A DNA stretch of 64,000 nucleotides from Azotosporobacter soli (GTDB lineage Bacteria > Bacillota > Negativicutes > SG130): positions 186,001-250,000 of the forward strand of contig NZ_JAUAOA010000002.1 of NCBI RefSeq assembly GCF_030542965.1, given 5' to 3'. Positions within the stretch are counted from its first letter, which is position 1, and every line of letters starts with the position of its first letter. This document shows, one piece after another, positions 48,932-58,072 of the stretch. Under the pieces are notes generated by a model that saw nothing but the letters and a program-made list of their open reading frames with translations, made no database searches and was not told the origin of the DNA. The translations under genes were made by a program, and so were the position numbers.

Positions 48932-49567
48932 TTACAGTTCAACAAAATTTTTAATAATACGAAGTCCTACGGCGCCGCTTTTCTCCGGATGAAATTGGCA
49001 GCCATATGCATTTCCTTTCCGGATTACAGCCGAAATAATACAGCCGTCATACTCAGCTTCAGCAAGCTTGTTTTCTGCCAAAGCGGGTACCGCAGAATAA
49101 GAGTGTACAAAATACACCGCTGTTTCCGGCTCAACTCCTTCTAATAAGCTTCCTTGCCAAGTTTCCCCACTACTCTTGATTTCATTCCATCCGATATAAG
49201 GTATTCTATGAACCTTGCCATCCATCCCTTTTTCAGGAATTTTTTGCACAGTTCCAGGAATGATACCAAGGCCTTCGTGAAAGCCAAACTCATCGCTACT
49301 ATCCATCATCATTTGCATTCCCAGGCAAATCCCTAGAAAAGGTCTATTCTGGAAGCAGTAGTCAATGATTGGTTTAACAAAACCACGATCCCTTAATTCT
49401 TTCATGCCATTTGCAAAAGCACCAACCCCTGGCAAAATCAATGCCTCTGCCTTCAAAATATCTGCTGCGTTATCCGAGATAATCACTTCTGCGCCAACAT
49501 ATTCAAAAGCCCTTCTAACGCTTAACAAGTTTCCTATTCCATAATCGATAATCGTAACTTGTTTCAT
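48932..49567 (-). CDS. HisH-type glutaminase subunit of sugar amidotransferase
   Basis: 211 residues, class I glutamine amidotransferase. The nucleophile Cys is in FLGICLGMQMM; His and Glu of the triad are in the C-terminal CQFHPEKSG. It frees ammonia from glutamine. In this setting, next to a HisF homologue and a PseA/WbpG-type enzyme, it is more likely a glycan-specific HisH2 than histidine biosynthesis HisH (inference; no other his genes are here). Overlaps hisF-like by 4 bases. Confidence 0.88.
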   Translation of the reverse strand: MKQVTIIDYGIGNLLSVRRAFEYVGAEVIISDNAADILKAEALILPGVGAFANGMKELRDRGFVKPIIDYCFQNRPFLGICLGMQMMMDSSDEFGFHEGLGIIPGTVQKIPEKGMDGKVHRIPYIGWNEIKSSGETWQGSLLEGVEPETAVYFVHSYSAVPALAENKLAEAEYDGCIISAVIRKGNAYGCQFHPEKSGAVGLRIIKNFVEL

Positions 49568-50328
49568 AACTCATATCTCCGCATTTTAATTCCTTGCTCC
49601 ATCGCCTGTTTTCGTATTTCCGGAACACTTAGTTTCTTATAGTGTAAAACATTGGCCATTGCGATTGCGTCAGCTCCAGAAGCCACCGCATTTCTCAAGT
49701 CAGCTACACTATTCATTCCACCACTAGCGATTACAGGAATAGGGACAGCCGCGCTAACTTCTTGAATCAAACTACAATCAAAGCCTTTTCCCGTCCCTTC
49801 ATTATCGACCGAAGTAAGCAAAATTTCTCCCGCCCCCAACGCATGACCTTTCTTAGCCCATTCAACAACATCGATTCCTGTTCTTTCCCGTCCATTGTCA
49901 TAATACACTTCCCACTTGTCCAATGCATTTTTTTTCGCCTCAATTGACAGCACCATACATTGGGATCCAAAACGCTCCGAAATTTCGCTGATAAGCTTTG
50001 GATTTTTAATCGCAGCCGTATTCACAGCAACCTTATCGGCGCCAACTCGCAAGATGTCTTTCACGTTTTCGACAGAACGGATTCCGCCTCCCACTGTTAT
50101 CGGAATAAACACATTTCTCGTAGCTCGCCGCACAATCTCGACCAGACTATTCCGTTCATAAAGACTGGCCACGATATCCATATATATAATCTCATCGATT
50201 CCCTGCTCATAGTACTCTGTTGCAAAAAGATTCGGATCGCCTAACTTCCTTAATCCTTCAAGCTGAATACCCTTGACCAGATTAGGGCCTTTCACATCTA
50301 ATCTTGCAATCATCCTTATATTTTTCAT
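49564..50328 (-). CDS. HisF-type cyclase subunit / ammonia channel partner
   Basis: 254 residues, a TIM barrel with HisF features (MIARLDVKGPNLVKGIQLEG near the start; ITVGGGIRSVENV; PVIASGGMNSVADL). The first motif differs from housekeeping HisF (usually PCLDV), as seen in the WbpG-associated HisF2 group. It probably passes ammonia from the HisH-type subunit to the amidotransferase encoded six bases upstream. Confidence 0.85.
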   Translation of the reverse strand: MKNIRMIARLDVKGPNLVKGIQLEGLRKLGDPNLFATEYYEQGIDEIIYMDIVASLYERNSLVEIVRRATRNVFIPITVGGGIRSVENVKDILRVGADKVAVNTAAIKNPKLISEISERFGSQCMVLSIEAKKNALDKWEVYYDNGRERTGIDVVEWAKKGHALGAGEILLTSVDNEGTGKGFDCSLIQEVSAAVPIPVIASGGMNSVADLRNAVASGADAIAMANVLHYKKLSVPEIRKQAMEQGIKMRRYEL

Positions 50329-50334
50329 TATTTA

Positions 50335-51651
50335 TCACTCTTCATAGGCGGTATGTCTCAAATTCCATACGCCATTCTCCTTTTTCCACAAATGTGGCGA
50401 ACGAAACTGATCGGCTAGGTTCATGAAATAATCGCGATCCATAATCGGCTGCTCAAACATTTGATACGCAGTTGGGAATTCTTTTGGGTTGATGCTCAAG
50501 TAACTAAAAATTTCATCCGCAAAACGTTCCGGGAACTCACCATCGAATTTTTTGACCAATGCCACGCCTTCTTCACGCGTAATTTCTTGATTACGGATTT
50601 CCTGCGCCGCATCGTATGTCGCCCGTCCAATGCCAAACTTAATAAAAGTGGTATAGTAATGAAAATCGTCAATCCGATCATCAATGCTATTATACTTACT
50701 GTAAGTTCCTGGCGTTCTTTCCGGTGAAGCCTGAAAACCTCCATTTTCCACCGCATAATAATAACATTCCTGGGGATGCCACTTTAAATAATAACCCAGA
50801 TAATGCACTTCTATCTTTTTCTTTTCCACTTGTTCAGGATCTGCCGGCATATATGGCTTTAGCTCCACCGGCTCAACGCCAAAGTCATGCTCTAGCGATT
50901 TGAGCGAAACGCCTCCCAGATGAATTTTTTCTTTATCATGACTAGTGAAGTATTTCCAGTCCCGCTTGGCCGAAGCAGTATCCGAAATAGGATTGCCATA
51001 TTCCGCCTCATTCTCACCGTAAAAAACCAATTCAACATTATGTAATAATGCCATTTTGGGCGCCAAGGATTTTTGTCCAAACATAAACGCCTGAAACGGA
51101 TGAAATATGTTTTCTACCGCCAAACGAGTCAATAAACGATGAGTCCGCGGATTCGGCGTACACAAATAATTGTCAAATCCAGCGCCCAACCACGCTTGAA
51201 AATTTTGCCATCCCCAGGTCGTATAGATATGAGGCGCCCATGTTACCGTTAACGGATGCATCCCATACTTGTATTTCAACATATGAGCCGCATAAAAGCT
51301 GTCTTTTCCGCCTGATCCTGGAACGATGCAATCATACGAGCCATCATTTTTTCGGTATTTGTCACAAAGTTCTTTTAATTCCTGTTCCCGCAACTTCCAA
51401 TCAATGCCATGCATTTTTTGTTCCGTCACACGACAGGCATCACAAACACCTTTCTCATCAAAATGAATTGTCGATTTTTTAGAGTCCTTTGTGTGTTGAT
51501 ATTCGACTGCCGAGTTCGGCCTCTGATTGGAAATAACACATTTTTTACAAAATTTAACTTCCGCCGGCAAGCCATATTTAATCGGCAACTCTTTTTCTGT
51601 TTGGCTAAAGCTTTCCGTATTTATCGGTTCTGGTTTTGCATATTTTTTCAT
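50335..51651 (-). CDS. N-acetyl sugar amidotransferase (PseA/WbpG family)
   Basis: 438 residues from the ATG at 51649-51651. An N-terminal zinc-like site (CKKCVISNQRP; CDACR) precedes a PP-loop ATP pyrophosphatase motif, VPGSGGKDSFYAAHML, which adenylates the acetamido group so that ammonia can replace it, making an acetamidino group. Family members modify pseudaminic or legionaminic acids in Campylobacter and 2,3-diacetamido sugars in Pseudomonas (WbpG-HisH2-HisF2). An upstream ATG at 51669 has no RBS. Genes of the legionaminic pathway follow immediately. Confidence 0.9.
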   Translation of the reverse strand: MKKYAKPEPINTESFSQTEKELPIKYGLPAEVKFCKKCVISNQRPNSAVEYQHTKDSKKSTIHFDEKGVCDACRVTEQKMHGIDWKLREQELKELCDKYRKNDGSYDCIVPGSGGKDSFYAAHMLKYKYGMHPLTVTWAPHIYTTWGWQNFQAWLGAGFDNYLCTPNPRTHRLLTRLAVENIFHPFQAFMFGQKSLAPKMALLHNVELVFYGENEAEYGNPISDTASAKRDWKYFTSHDKEKIHLGGVSLKSLEHDFGVEPVELKPYMPADPEQVEKKKIEVHYLGYYLKWHPQECYYYAVENGGFQASPERTPGTYSKYNSIDDRIDDFHYYTTFIKFGIGRATYDAAQEIRNQEITREEGVALVKKFDGEFPERFADEIFSYLSINPKEFPTAYQMFEQPIMDRDYFMNLADQFRSPHLWKKENGVWNLRHTAYEE

Positions 51652-51676
51652 TACTTTTCCATCCTTCATATTTTAA

Positions 51677-52498
51677 TCACCAAGCGCTTAGTCCGCCATC
51701 AACAATCAAATTCTGGCCCGTCATATATGAAGACGCTTCGGATGCCAAATATACCAACGCCCCCACCATTTCATCACGGTGTGCCATTCTTCCCAGTGGA
51801 ACGCGCGTCGAATATCTCCGTTTGAATTCATCATTTTGTCCACTCTCAACGCCACCTGGCGTCAACGTGTTTACCCTTATATTGTGTTCGGCCCAATACG
51901 TCGCTAAGTATTTTGTCAGACCCACCACGGCCGCTTTCGATGCCGCATAGACAGCCGGAGTATTAATCTCCATTCCTAAATAAGAAGATCCTTCATAAAT
52001 CCGCTTATCCGGAGCCATGATTCCATAAATGGAAGCGGTTTGAATAATGCTTCCACCCGTTTGCTGTACAACCATTTGCTTCCCGACAGCTTGCGCAACC
52101 AAAAACATCCCATCAATGTTCACTGACATAATTTTACGCCATTCTTCCAATGAATACTCTTCAAACGGTGCAAAAAAAGCCGCTAAATTATCGGATTTAG
52201 ATGCTGCATTATTGTGCAACACATCAATTCCACCCCAAATTTTCACCACCGTATCTACCATTTGTGCAACAGCCTGTGGTGAGGTAACGTCGCAGGTTAT
52301 GCCGACACTGCGGACTCCGTAACGCTGCTCCAACTCCGCAGATAACTGAACGACCCTCTCAGCATCGAGATCAACAACTGCAACATCTGCACCATGAGCA
52401 GCTAATCCTTCGCAAAAACGACCTCCCAATATACCGGCTCCGCCAGTCACAATCGCTCGTTTTCCCTGCAACGAAAAATCCGCTAGTTGCTTTGTCAT
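51677..52498 (-). CDS. SDR-family oxidoreductase, PtmA-like
   Basis: 273 residues, classical short-chain dehydrogenase: VTGGAGILGGRFCEGL (TGxxxGxG), NNAASKSD in the NAG position, Ser in SIIQTASIYG and YAASK for catalysis, and GGLSAW end. Position within the cluster and similarity in type point to PtmA of the GDP-legionaminic acid pathway, proposed to help convert fructose-6-phosphate to glucosamine-6-phosphate; that step is not firmly established. ATGA overlap with the cytidylyltransferase gene. Confidence 0.8.
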   Translation of the reverse strand: MTKQLADFSLQGKRAIVTGGAGILGGRFCEGLAAHGADVAVVDLDAERVVQLSAELEQRYGVRSVGITCDVTSPQAVAQMVDTVVKIWGGIDVLHNNAASKSDNLAAFFAPFEEYSLEEWRKIMSVNIDGMFLVAQAVGKQMVVQQTGGSIIQTASIYGIMAPDKRIYEGSSYLGMEINTPAVYAASKAAVVGLTKYLATYWAEHNIRVNTLTPGGVESGQNDEFKRRYSTRVPLGRMAHRDEMVGALVYLASEASSYMTGQNLIVDGGLSAW

Positions 52499-53211
52499 CT
52501 GCCCACCTCCACTATCGTCATTTTTCGTGCCATCAAAAACTCTACCAAACTAAAATCCAGTTCACTATCAATATCAATAGAGCGCTCTTCCGGCATTACA
52601 TATAATCTAGTTCCTGTTTGAAATAAGCTTTGATTTTCTCGCAAACTCTGTGCGGTCCACACATAAATAGATGCATTCATATCGTAACATCTAGGTGCAT
52701 CCTGACGACGCAAGATAGGCTTTTGTGAAACTTTTGCAAGAGCTATCTCACCATTTTCCAGTTCCTCAACCAGGTTAAAATACGGCGATCTGCGTGCGGG
52801 CGCTCCTGTGATCACATTGGTTGCTCCGGACTCCTCCAATAAGTGTACCGAACCTAGTATATCCTCCGGTAAGCGCAAGGGAGACGTGCAGTCCAAATCA
52901 ACAACTATGTCAAATTGAATACCGCTCTGCTTTTCCGCTTCCTCTAAGCAATGCCGTATTGCCGGCAGTTTTCCGGCGGTATCGGTAGCCATCTCCATCG
53001 GTCGTTGGATAATGAAGTCTGCCCCCCATTGTTTGGCAATGGTTAATATTTCCTCTGAATCACTACTGACAGCGATCGCATCAAATAGCATTGTCGCTTT
53101 CGCTTGCAATATACTATGCGCAATAAGCGGTTTTCCAGCCAGCATCCGTATATTCTTATTTTTAACGCCCTTAGATCCAGCTCTAGCACAAATCGTACAA
53201 ATCCTTTTCAT
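52495..53211 (-). CDS. legF: CMP-legionaminic acid synthetase (cytidylyltransferase)
   Basis: 238 residues of the acylneuraminate cytidylyltransferase family: N-terminal ICARAGSKGVKNKNIRML nucleotide-binding loop, QRPMEMATD, and VDLDCTSPLR with metal-binding Asp. It activates the nonulosonic acid as the CMP form for glycosyltransferases. Alternative name PtmB. Its start overlaps the previous gene by 29 bases with GAGGTGG upstream. Confidence 0.88.
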   Translation of the reverse strand: MKRICTICARAGSKGVKNKNIRMLAGKPLIAHSILQAKATMLFDAIAVSSDSEEILTIAKQWGADFIIQRPMEMATDTAGKLPAIRHCLEEAEKQSGIQFDIVVDLDCTSPLRLPEDILGSVHLLEESGATNVITGAPARRSPYFNLVEELENGEIALAKVSQKPILRRQDAPRCYDMNASIYVWTAQSLRENQSLFQTGTRLYVMPEERSIDIDSELDFSLVEFLMARKMTIVEVGR

Positions 53212-54121
53212 TGGAAATCCACCTCTTCAACATTGCTGATTTTTCAATCGACTCTAAGAATCGCATTACTTTATACCCCTGTTCCAGAGTACAGAGCGAC
53301 CCTGTCTCTCCACTTAAAACAGCCTTATGCTGAGTTCCGTAAGTAAAATCACGTTCTACCGAAATTTCCACTCTATCGCCATCCAACTCAAAACTTCCTT
53401 TGACAAAATCCAGTTTGATGCTATGTTTCTCAGTATTCACTATGATTTCACGCTTAGAATTACGATCTAAATAATTCATTTGTATATTAATAATCGGACA
53501 GCGCTTAGTTTCAGCCAGTATTGCAAAAACATCCTCACTCTCAATATCCAGCTGGCTATATTTGCCGCCAATTGCTACGACATTATTCCAGTCGCCAAAC
53601 AACCATAGCAGATAGTCTAGTTCATGGCTCAAATCACGCAGCACGCCGCCGCCCTTAGACTTACTGGCAGAATAAGAAACTCGATAGTCACTCTCCGGGC
53701 GCCAGTTTGGCAAATATTGGCCCACATATACTTGAACAGAGATGACTTTTTCAGTTTCAATAGCAGCTTTCAATTTTTGCATAAGCGGATGAAATCTTAG
53801 ATTATATGCAACATAGCAATGCTTGAAATTATGTTTTGGTAATTCATACGTCTTTTCAAATATAGGCTTCTCAATTAGGACCACGCCTTCATAATTATGC
53901 CGAATCAATTCACAAACTGTACGATAATGATCACCCGTTCTATTGGCAATCACTACATAATCAAAAAAAGATCTACTAAACGCTTCCGCAAGCGAAGAGG
54001 ATGTTTGTGGAAAGTCAACGACTCTTTCGCTAACAACCGTTACATCGCAGCCTAGTTCCCTCAAAACTTTAGCATGACGGCTACCGATTGAGCCATATCC
54101 TACGACGAGCGCCTTGATCAT
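53183..54121 (-). CDS. Gfo/Idh/MocA-type oxidoreductase, PtmF-like
   Basis: 312 residues. N-terminal Rossmann motif VGYGSIGSRHAKVL, the family EKP signature (LIEKPIF) and DLSHELDYL in the catalytic domain. NAD(P)-dependent sugar oxidoreductase; the position suggests the PtmF role in making the glucosamine precursor for GDP-linked legionaminic acid synthesis. Substrate unproven. A/T-rich, tightly packed with its neighbours. Confidence 0.8.
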   Translation of the reverse strand: MIKALVVGYGSIGSRHAKVLRELGCDVTVVSERVVDFPQTSSSLAEAFSRSFFDYVVIANRTGDHYRTVCELIRHNYEGVVLIEKPIFEKTYELPKHNFKHCYVAYNLRFHPLMQKLKAAIETEKVISVQVYVGQYLPNWRPESDYRVSYSASKSKGGGVLRDLSHELDYLLWLFGDWNNVVAIGGKYSQLDIESEDVFAILAETKRCPIINIQMNYLDRNSKREIIVNTEKHSIKLDFVKGSFELDGDRVEISVERDFTYGTQHKAVLSGETGSLCTLEQGYKVMRFLESIEKSAMLKRWISNEKDLYDLC

Positions 54122-55167
54122 CCAAAGACCTCCACAAATTCATCCTTAGCTTTTTTAAAGTCATCCATCTGTCCAATATCTAACCAATACTCTCTAATTG
54201 GAAAGGCTGCCGTCGTCTTTTGTTCTGCAATCAGTTTGTTGAATAAATCCGTCATATCAAAAAAAGTATTCTGTGGAATCATTTCGACGGCTTCTGGATT
54301 CAATACATATATCCCCGCGTTCACAAAAGCAGAACAAGCCGGCTTCTCCTGAAGTTTCGTAATCTGTCCCTGCTCAATTTCAATCACGCCATACGGTATC
54401 TGATAACTATATTCCCGTACGCACATGGTAGCCATAGCCTGACGCTCCATATGAAAATCAATTAAATGTTGAAAGTTTACTTTAGTCAATAAATCCCCGT
54501 TCATTACCACAAGCGGCACTTTCGATTTTTGCAGCAGCAGACTTAATGCACCTGCTGTTCCCATTCGCTTTTTCTCATGTATATATTGAATTTGCACGCC
54601 AAATTTAGAACCATCGCCAAAATATTTCTCAATCATTTCCGCTTTATAATTGACAGCTATATAAAACTTTTCAAAGCCATACTCAATAAAGTTTTCCAAA
54701 ATTGTTTCTAAAATCGGTTTACTGCCAATTTCCAATAAGGGTTTCGGACAATGATCCGTCAACGGTTGCAACCGTGATCCCAAACCACCGGCCATTAGGA
54801 TAACCGGGTTTTCTTTTGCATTAGACCCCATCAGTTCTTTTAACAATTCTATCCCCACGACAATTCCTTTACTGTCAAGAAGTGGGATTTGTTGCAGGCT
54901 TTTCGCATTCATTTTTGCTAAAATTGCATGCTTTTTCTGATTTTCCCGGGCAATTATCGGCTTGCTGTTCATGACATCCTGCACAGAGTTAGTTAATGGC
55001 ACGCCATGCAAAATCGCCCGCCGAATATCACCATCGGTCACCGTACCCAATAGTTTATTGTTCTCATCTACAATGACCGCAATCTGCACGGCACAATCGT
55101 CAATTATTTTGATGGCTTCCAATATTGTTGTACTCGGTGTAATAAGACAGTTCTGCCAATCTTTCAT
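54118..55167 (-). CDS. CBS-domain nucleotidyltransferase, PtmE-like
   Basis: 349 residues. Two CBS motifs (about 1-115: IAVIVDENNKLLGTVTDGDI, IPLLDSKGIVVGIE) precede a sugar-1-phosphate nucleotidyltransferase domain (ILMAGGLGSRLQPLTDHCPK and the metal-binding VVMNGDLLTKVNF). This fusion is characteristic of PtmE, the glucosamine-1-phosphate guanylyltransferase that commits sugar to GDP-based legionaminic acid synthesis in Campylobacter. Overlaps both neighbours by 4 bases. Confidence 0.87.
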   Translation of the reverse strand: MKDWQNCLITPSTTILEAIKIIDDCAVQIAVIVDENNKLLGTVTDGDIRRAILHGVPLTNSVQDVMNSKPIIARENQKKHAILAKMNAKSLQQIPLLDSKGIVVGIELLKELMGSNAKENPVILMAGGLGSRLQPLTDHCPKPLLEIGSKPILETILENFIEYGFEKFYIAVNYKAEMIEKYFGDGSKFGVQIQYIHEKKRMGTAGALSLLLQKSKVPLVVMNGDLLTKVNFQHLIDFHMERQAMATMCVREYSYQIPYGVIEIEQGQITKLQEKPACSAFVNAGIYVLNPEAVEMIPQNTFFDMTDLFNKLIAEQKTTAAFPIREYWLDIGQMDDFKKAKDEFVEVFG

Positions 55168-55805
55168 ATCTTCTTCACTTCTTTCGCAGGATTGCCGTAG
55201 ACTACTTGTTTTTCCTTAACTGGCTTAATGACCAGTGCCCCAGCACCGACCACTGCCTCTTTTCCTATCTTCATGCCTTGAATCAGCGTAGACCCCGCCC
55301 CTATATGCGCACCTTCGTCGATCGTGACCCCACCACAGAGTGTAACACCTGGTGCGATATGCGCATGTGCTTCAACCAGACAATCATGATTCACCGTTGC
55401 TCCGGTATTTACAATCGCATTGACGCCAATTACTGTTCCCGTTTCAATCACCGCACCCGCCATTACCTGAGAACCTTCTTTCAATGCAACATCATCGGCA
55501 ACTATTGCCGCCGGATGGATCAGCACCATGAAGTGGTAGCCCCACTTTTTAAATTTTAAGAACACGTTCCTTCTTAACTGCGTAGAACCAATCGAGCCAA
55601 TGCCGTTAACCAAAAGTATTGCCTCTTTCTCATACCGTAACACCGCGTCGTCATCGCCAATAACCGCCACACCCAATATGCTGTCTTTCTTCTTGTCAAC
55701 AGCCGCTTCCAAAATCCCCAGAATCGTTGCACCCTGTTTCTGCAAAGCAGCAATCACTACTTTTGCATGTCCGCCTGCCCCCACAACAATTACCGGCTTA
55801 TCCAT
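55164..55805 (-). CDS. legH: NeuD/LegH-type sugar N-acetyltransferase
   Basis: 213 residues. An N-terminal PglD-like nucleotide-sugar fold (VIVVGAGGHAKVVIAAL) is followed by left-handed beta-helix hexapeptide repeats (VMAGAVIETGTVIGVNAIVN, HIAPGVTLCGGVTIDEG) and the acetyl-CoA end KEKQVVYGNPAKEVK. The catalytic His lies in NHDCLVEAHAHI. Expected to acetylate the 4-amino sugar made by LegC. Confidence 0.87.
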   Translation of the reverse strand: MDKPVIVVGAGGHAKVVIAALQKQGATILGILEAAVDKKKDSILGVAVIGDDDAVLRYEKEAILLVNGIGSIGSTQLRRNVFLKFKKWGYHFMVLIHPAAIVADDVALKEGSQVMAGAVIETGTVIGVNAIVNTGATVNHDCLVEAHAHIAPGVTLCGGVTIDEGAHIGAGSTLIQGMKIGKEAVVGAGALVIKPVKEKQVVYGNPAKEVKKI

Positions 55806-56878
55806 TACGTCACCTTTTCATCTTGTTTAAAATCGCGCGCCGCCCGGCGCCCCAAATAATCCCAGTAGTAAAGAGGCGAAATGCCGCTACCCGGTCTCTT
55901 GATTGCAATATTATCTTCGTTGAAAACCTCACCCTGGCAAATAGCCTGCGCTGCTACTAAACTCTTTCGCGCTACTATTTTATTGTCCTGCTCAGAAGTC
56001 GTGGGTATTTTCACTTTCCTGCCCAACGCCTGTTCAATTTGCCGTATCCCTAGTACCATGGCCTTGAGTTCTTCCGGTTCAAGAGAGGCTCTATGATCGG
56101 GTCCGGGAAGCTTGCGATTTAGTGTAAAATGTTTTTCAATCAAGATTGCGCCACGTGCTGCAGCCGCCAACGAGATCGCGATTCCTTGCGTATGATCAGA
56201 AAAACCGACCGGCAAATCAAATGCTGCTTTAAGCGTTTCGATATTTCGCAAATTCACGTCGTTGAAAACAGCCGGATATTCTGTCGTACAATGCAGGAGT
56301 ATCACTTTATCGCGTAAAACCTCCTGCCCGTCACCTGAGCTGTACGCCGCTGCAAAACGTTCCACAGAAGGTTTTTCTTCTGCATTTAAGTATCCATACG
56401 CCAAGACTCCCAGCGCCGCTTCTACATCACTCAGTGTACACATCCCCGTCGACAAAATCACCGGCCTGCCAGTCTGTGCAATTTTAAGCAATAGTGGCGC
56501 ATTTGTGATTTCTCCAGATGGTATCTTGATTTTGGCAATATTGCATTCATCAACCAGCAACGTCAAGTTTTCTTCATCAAATGGCGTCGATAAAAATTCA
56601 ATCCCTTGCTGGTTGCAATAAGCGACCAGTTCTCGATGCATTGCATTGGTCAACTCAAGTTTTTTCAGCATTTCATATTGCGACTCTGCTGTCGTAGTAT
56701 TTTCCTTCTGGTATTTTGCCTTCGGCGCCTCTTTACTGACGAGCTTATCCGCCTTAAATGACTGAAACTTCACCGCATCTGCGCCGGCAGCAACAGCCAC
56801 GTCAATTAGCTGCTTCGCCAATTCCATCGAACCATTATGATTGACCCCCGCTTCAGCAATAATGTAAGTTCTGTTCAT
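55805..56878 (-). CDS. legI: N,N'-diacetyllegionaminate synthase (NeuB family)
   Basis: 357 residues. NeuB TIM barrel: IIAEAGVNHNGSMELAKQLI, DAVKFQSFKADKLVS, STPFDEENL; C-terminal SAF/antifreeze-like domain (about 295-357: RKSLVAAQAICQGEVFNEDN, KRPGSGISPLYY). It condenses the six-carbon sugar with phosphoenolpyruvate to the nine-carbon acid. Legionaminate rather than sialate or pseudaminate is inferred from the LegB/LegC neighbours. Confidence 0.9.
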   Translation of the reverse strand: MNRTYIIAEAGVNHNGSMELAKQLIDVAVAAGADAVKFQSFKADKLVSKEAPKAKYQKENTTTAESQYEMLKKLELTNAMHRELVAYCNQQGIEFLSTPFDEENLTLLVDECNIAKIKIPSGEITNAPLLLKIAQTGRPVILSTGMCTLSDVEAALGVLAYGYLNAEEKPSVERFAAAYSSGDGQEVLRDKVILLHCTTEYPAVFNDVNLRNIETLKAAFDLPVGFSDHTQGIAISLAAAARGAILIEKHFTLNRKLPGPDHRASLEPEELKAMVLGIRQIEQALGRKVKIPTTSEQDNKIVARKSLVAAQAICQGEVFNEDNIAIKRPGSGISPLYYWDYLGRRAARDFKQDEKVT

Positions 56879-56896
56879 ACCAGCAAACGCTCCTCG

Positions 56897-58069
56897 TTAT
56901 TGATTCAAATCATAAAACTTTTTCATCACAATATTCTTCAAATCCACTCGCTTAAGGGTTTCTTTTATCATGACAGACGCTTTTCCTGTCCCATAGGGCG
57001 ATATTGCACCATCAACAATTGTCTTGAATTCCGGTGACAGCGCCTTAGTAATCGCTTGCACAACGTTTGCGGTTTCTTCAGAACAATCGACTATCGACGC
57101 AGCTTTTAGACGTCCATTTTGTCGACTGCCGATATTGATTGTAGGTTTTTTCAAAAAAGGAACTTCCAAGAGACCGCTTGATGAATTCCCCATGACTGCA
57201 TCTACATGAGCGATTGTGCTCAAATATCGCAATTGCCCAAGCGAAGCAAATAACTTTGCCCGCTGCGGATTTTCAGCGCAATATCCTTCCAAGATCTGAT
57301 TAACTGCCCGTCCCGCCGCATCAGAGTTCGCTTTAGTGAAAATTATTCTCGCGTCCGGAAAACAGTCCAAAGCAGCCAGAATTTTCTTCAATTGTTCTTC
57401 TGGCGTTATTTCTTCCAGTGTGGCCGGATGGTAAGTGAACAAAAAATTAATTGCCCCAAAAGTGAAATCCAGTTCTTTTTCTAGCTTCGCTTTATCAATT
57501 AACTTTAATTTCATAATATTATCCAAACCTGGCGTTCCTACATTAAAAACATGTTTCGGATTTTCTCCCAATTGAAGAATCCGTTTGCAGTACGCCTCCG
57601 CCGCCGCAAAATGCAACTGCGCCATCTTGGTGATCGCATGGCGGATCGATTCATCTATCGCCCCTTCAGTGACTTCGCCGCCATGAATATGCGCCAAGGG
57701 AATTTTTGCAATCATCGCGGCCTGCGCTGCCGCCAAAATTTCATAACGGTCACCCAAAACAACCACCACATCGGGTTTTAGTCGAGCTAAGCTTTCCGCA
57801 AACCCAATGACCCCTAGTCCAATCGATTTGGCTATACCGACAGGCGTATCGCTCGAGAGCAGCATTTCAATCTTTTCATTAATAAGAAAACCGTCTTTTT
57901 CAATCTCCTGGTATGTCAGACCGAACTCCGGCGAGAGATGCATCCCCGTTACAATAAGCTGCAACTGTAATTCTTCATCCGCCTCGATTTCCTTCATCAG
58001 CCAATACAAGAGCCCATATTCGGCTCTCGTACCAGTGACCACGCAAATTTTACGCAAAACGCTCACCAC
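56897..58069 (-). CDS. legG: Hydrolysing UDP/GDP-sugar 2-epimerase (NeuC/LegG family)
   Basis: 390 residues. Two Rossmann halves of the GT-B-like 2-epimerase fold: CVVTGTRAEYGLLYWLMKEI at the start (the RAEYG signature of hydrolysing forms), VVVLGDRYEILAAAQAAMIA, HIHGGEVTEGAIDE and GNSSSGLLEVPFLKKPTINIG. It releases the nucleotide and inverts C2 to give the 2,4-diacetamido mannose substrate for LegI. GTG GTG at the start; the exact initiation codon is uncertain. Three bases from the LegC stop. Confidence 0.89.
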   Translation of the reverse strand: MVSVLRKICVVTGTRAEYGLLYWLMKEIEADEELQLQLIVTGMHLSPEFGLTYQEIEKDGFLINEKIEMLLSSDTPVGIAKSIGLGVIGFAESLARLKPDVVVVLGDRYEILAAAQAAMIAKIPLAHIHGGEVTEGAIDESIRHAITKMAQLHFAAAEAYCKRILQLGENPKHVFNVGTPGLDNIMKLKLIDKAKLEKELDFTFGAINFLFTYHPATLEEITPEEQLKKILAALDCFPDARIIFTKANSDAAGRAVNQILEGYCAENPQRAKLFASLGQLRYLSTIAHVDAVMGNSSSGLLEVPFLKKPTINIGSRQNGRLKAASIVDCSEETANVVQAITKALSPEFKTIVDGAISPYGTGKASVMIKETLKRVDLKNIVMKKFYDLNQ

Positions 58070-58072
58070 GCT

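Noticed and set aside
48932-50328. Histidine biosynthesis hisH-hisF
   Set aside because: No other his genes; both are packed between a PseA/WbpG amidotransferase and the operon terminator in a nonulosonic acid cluster.
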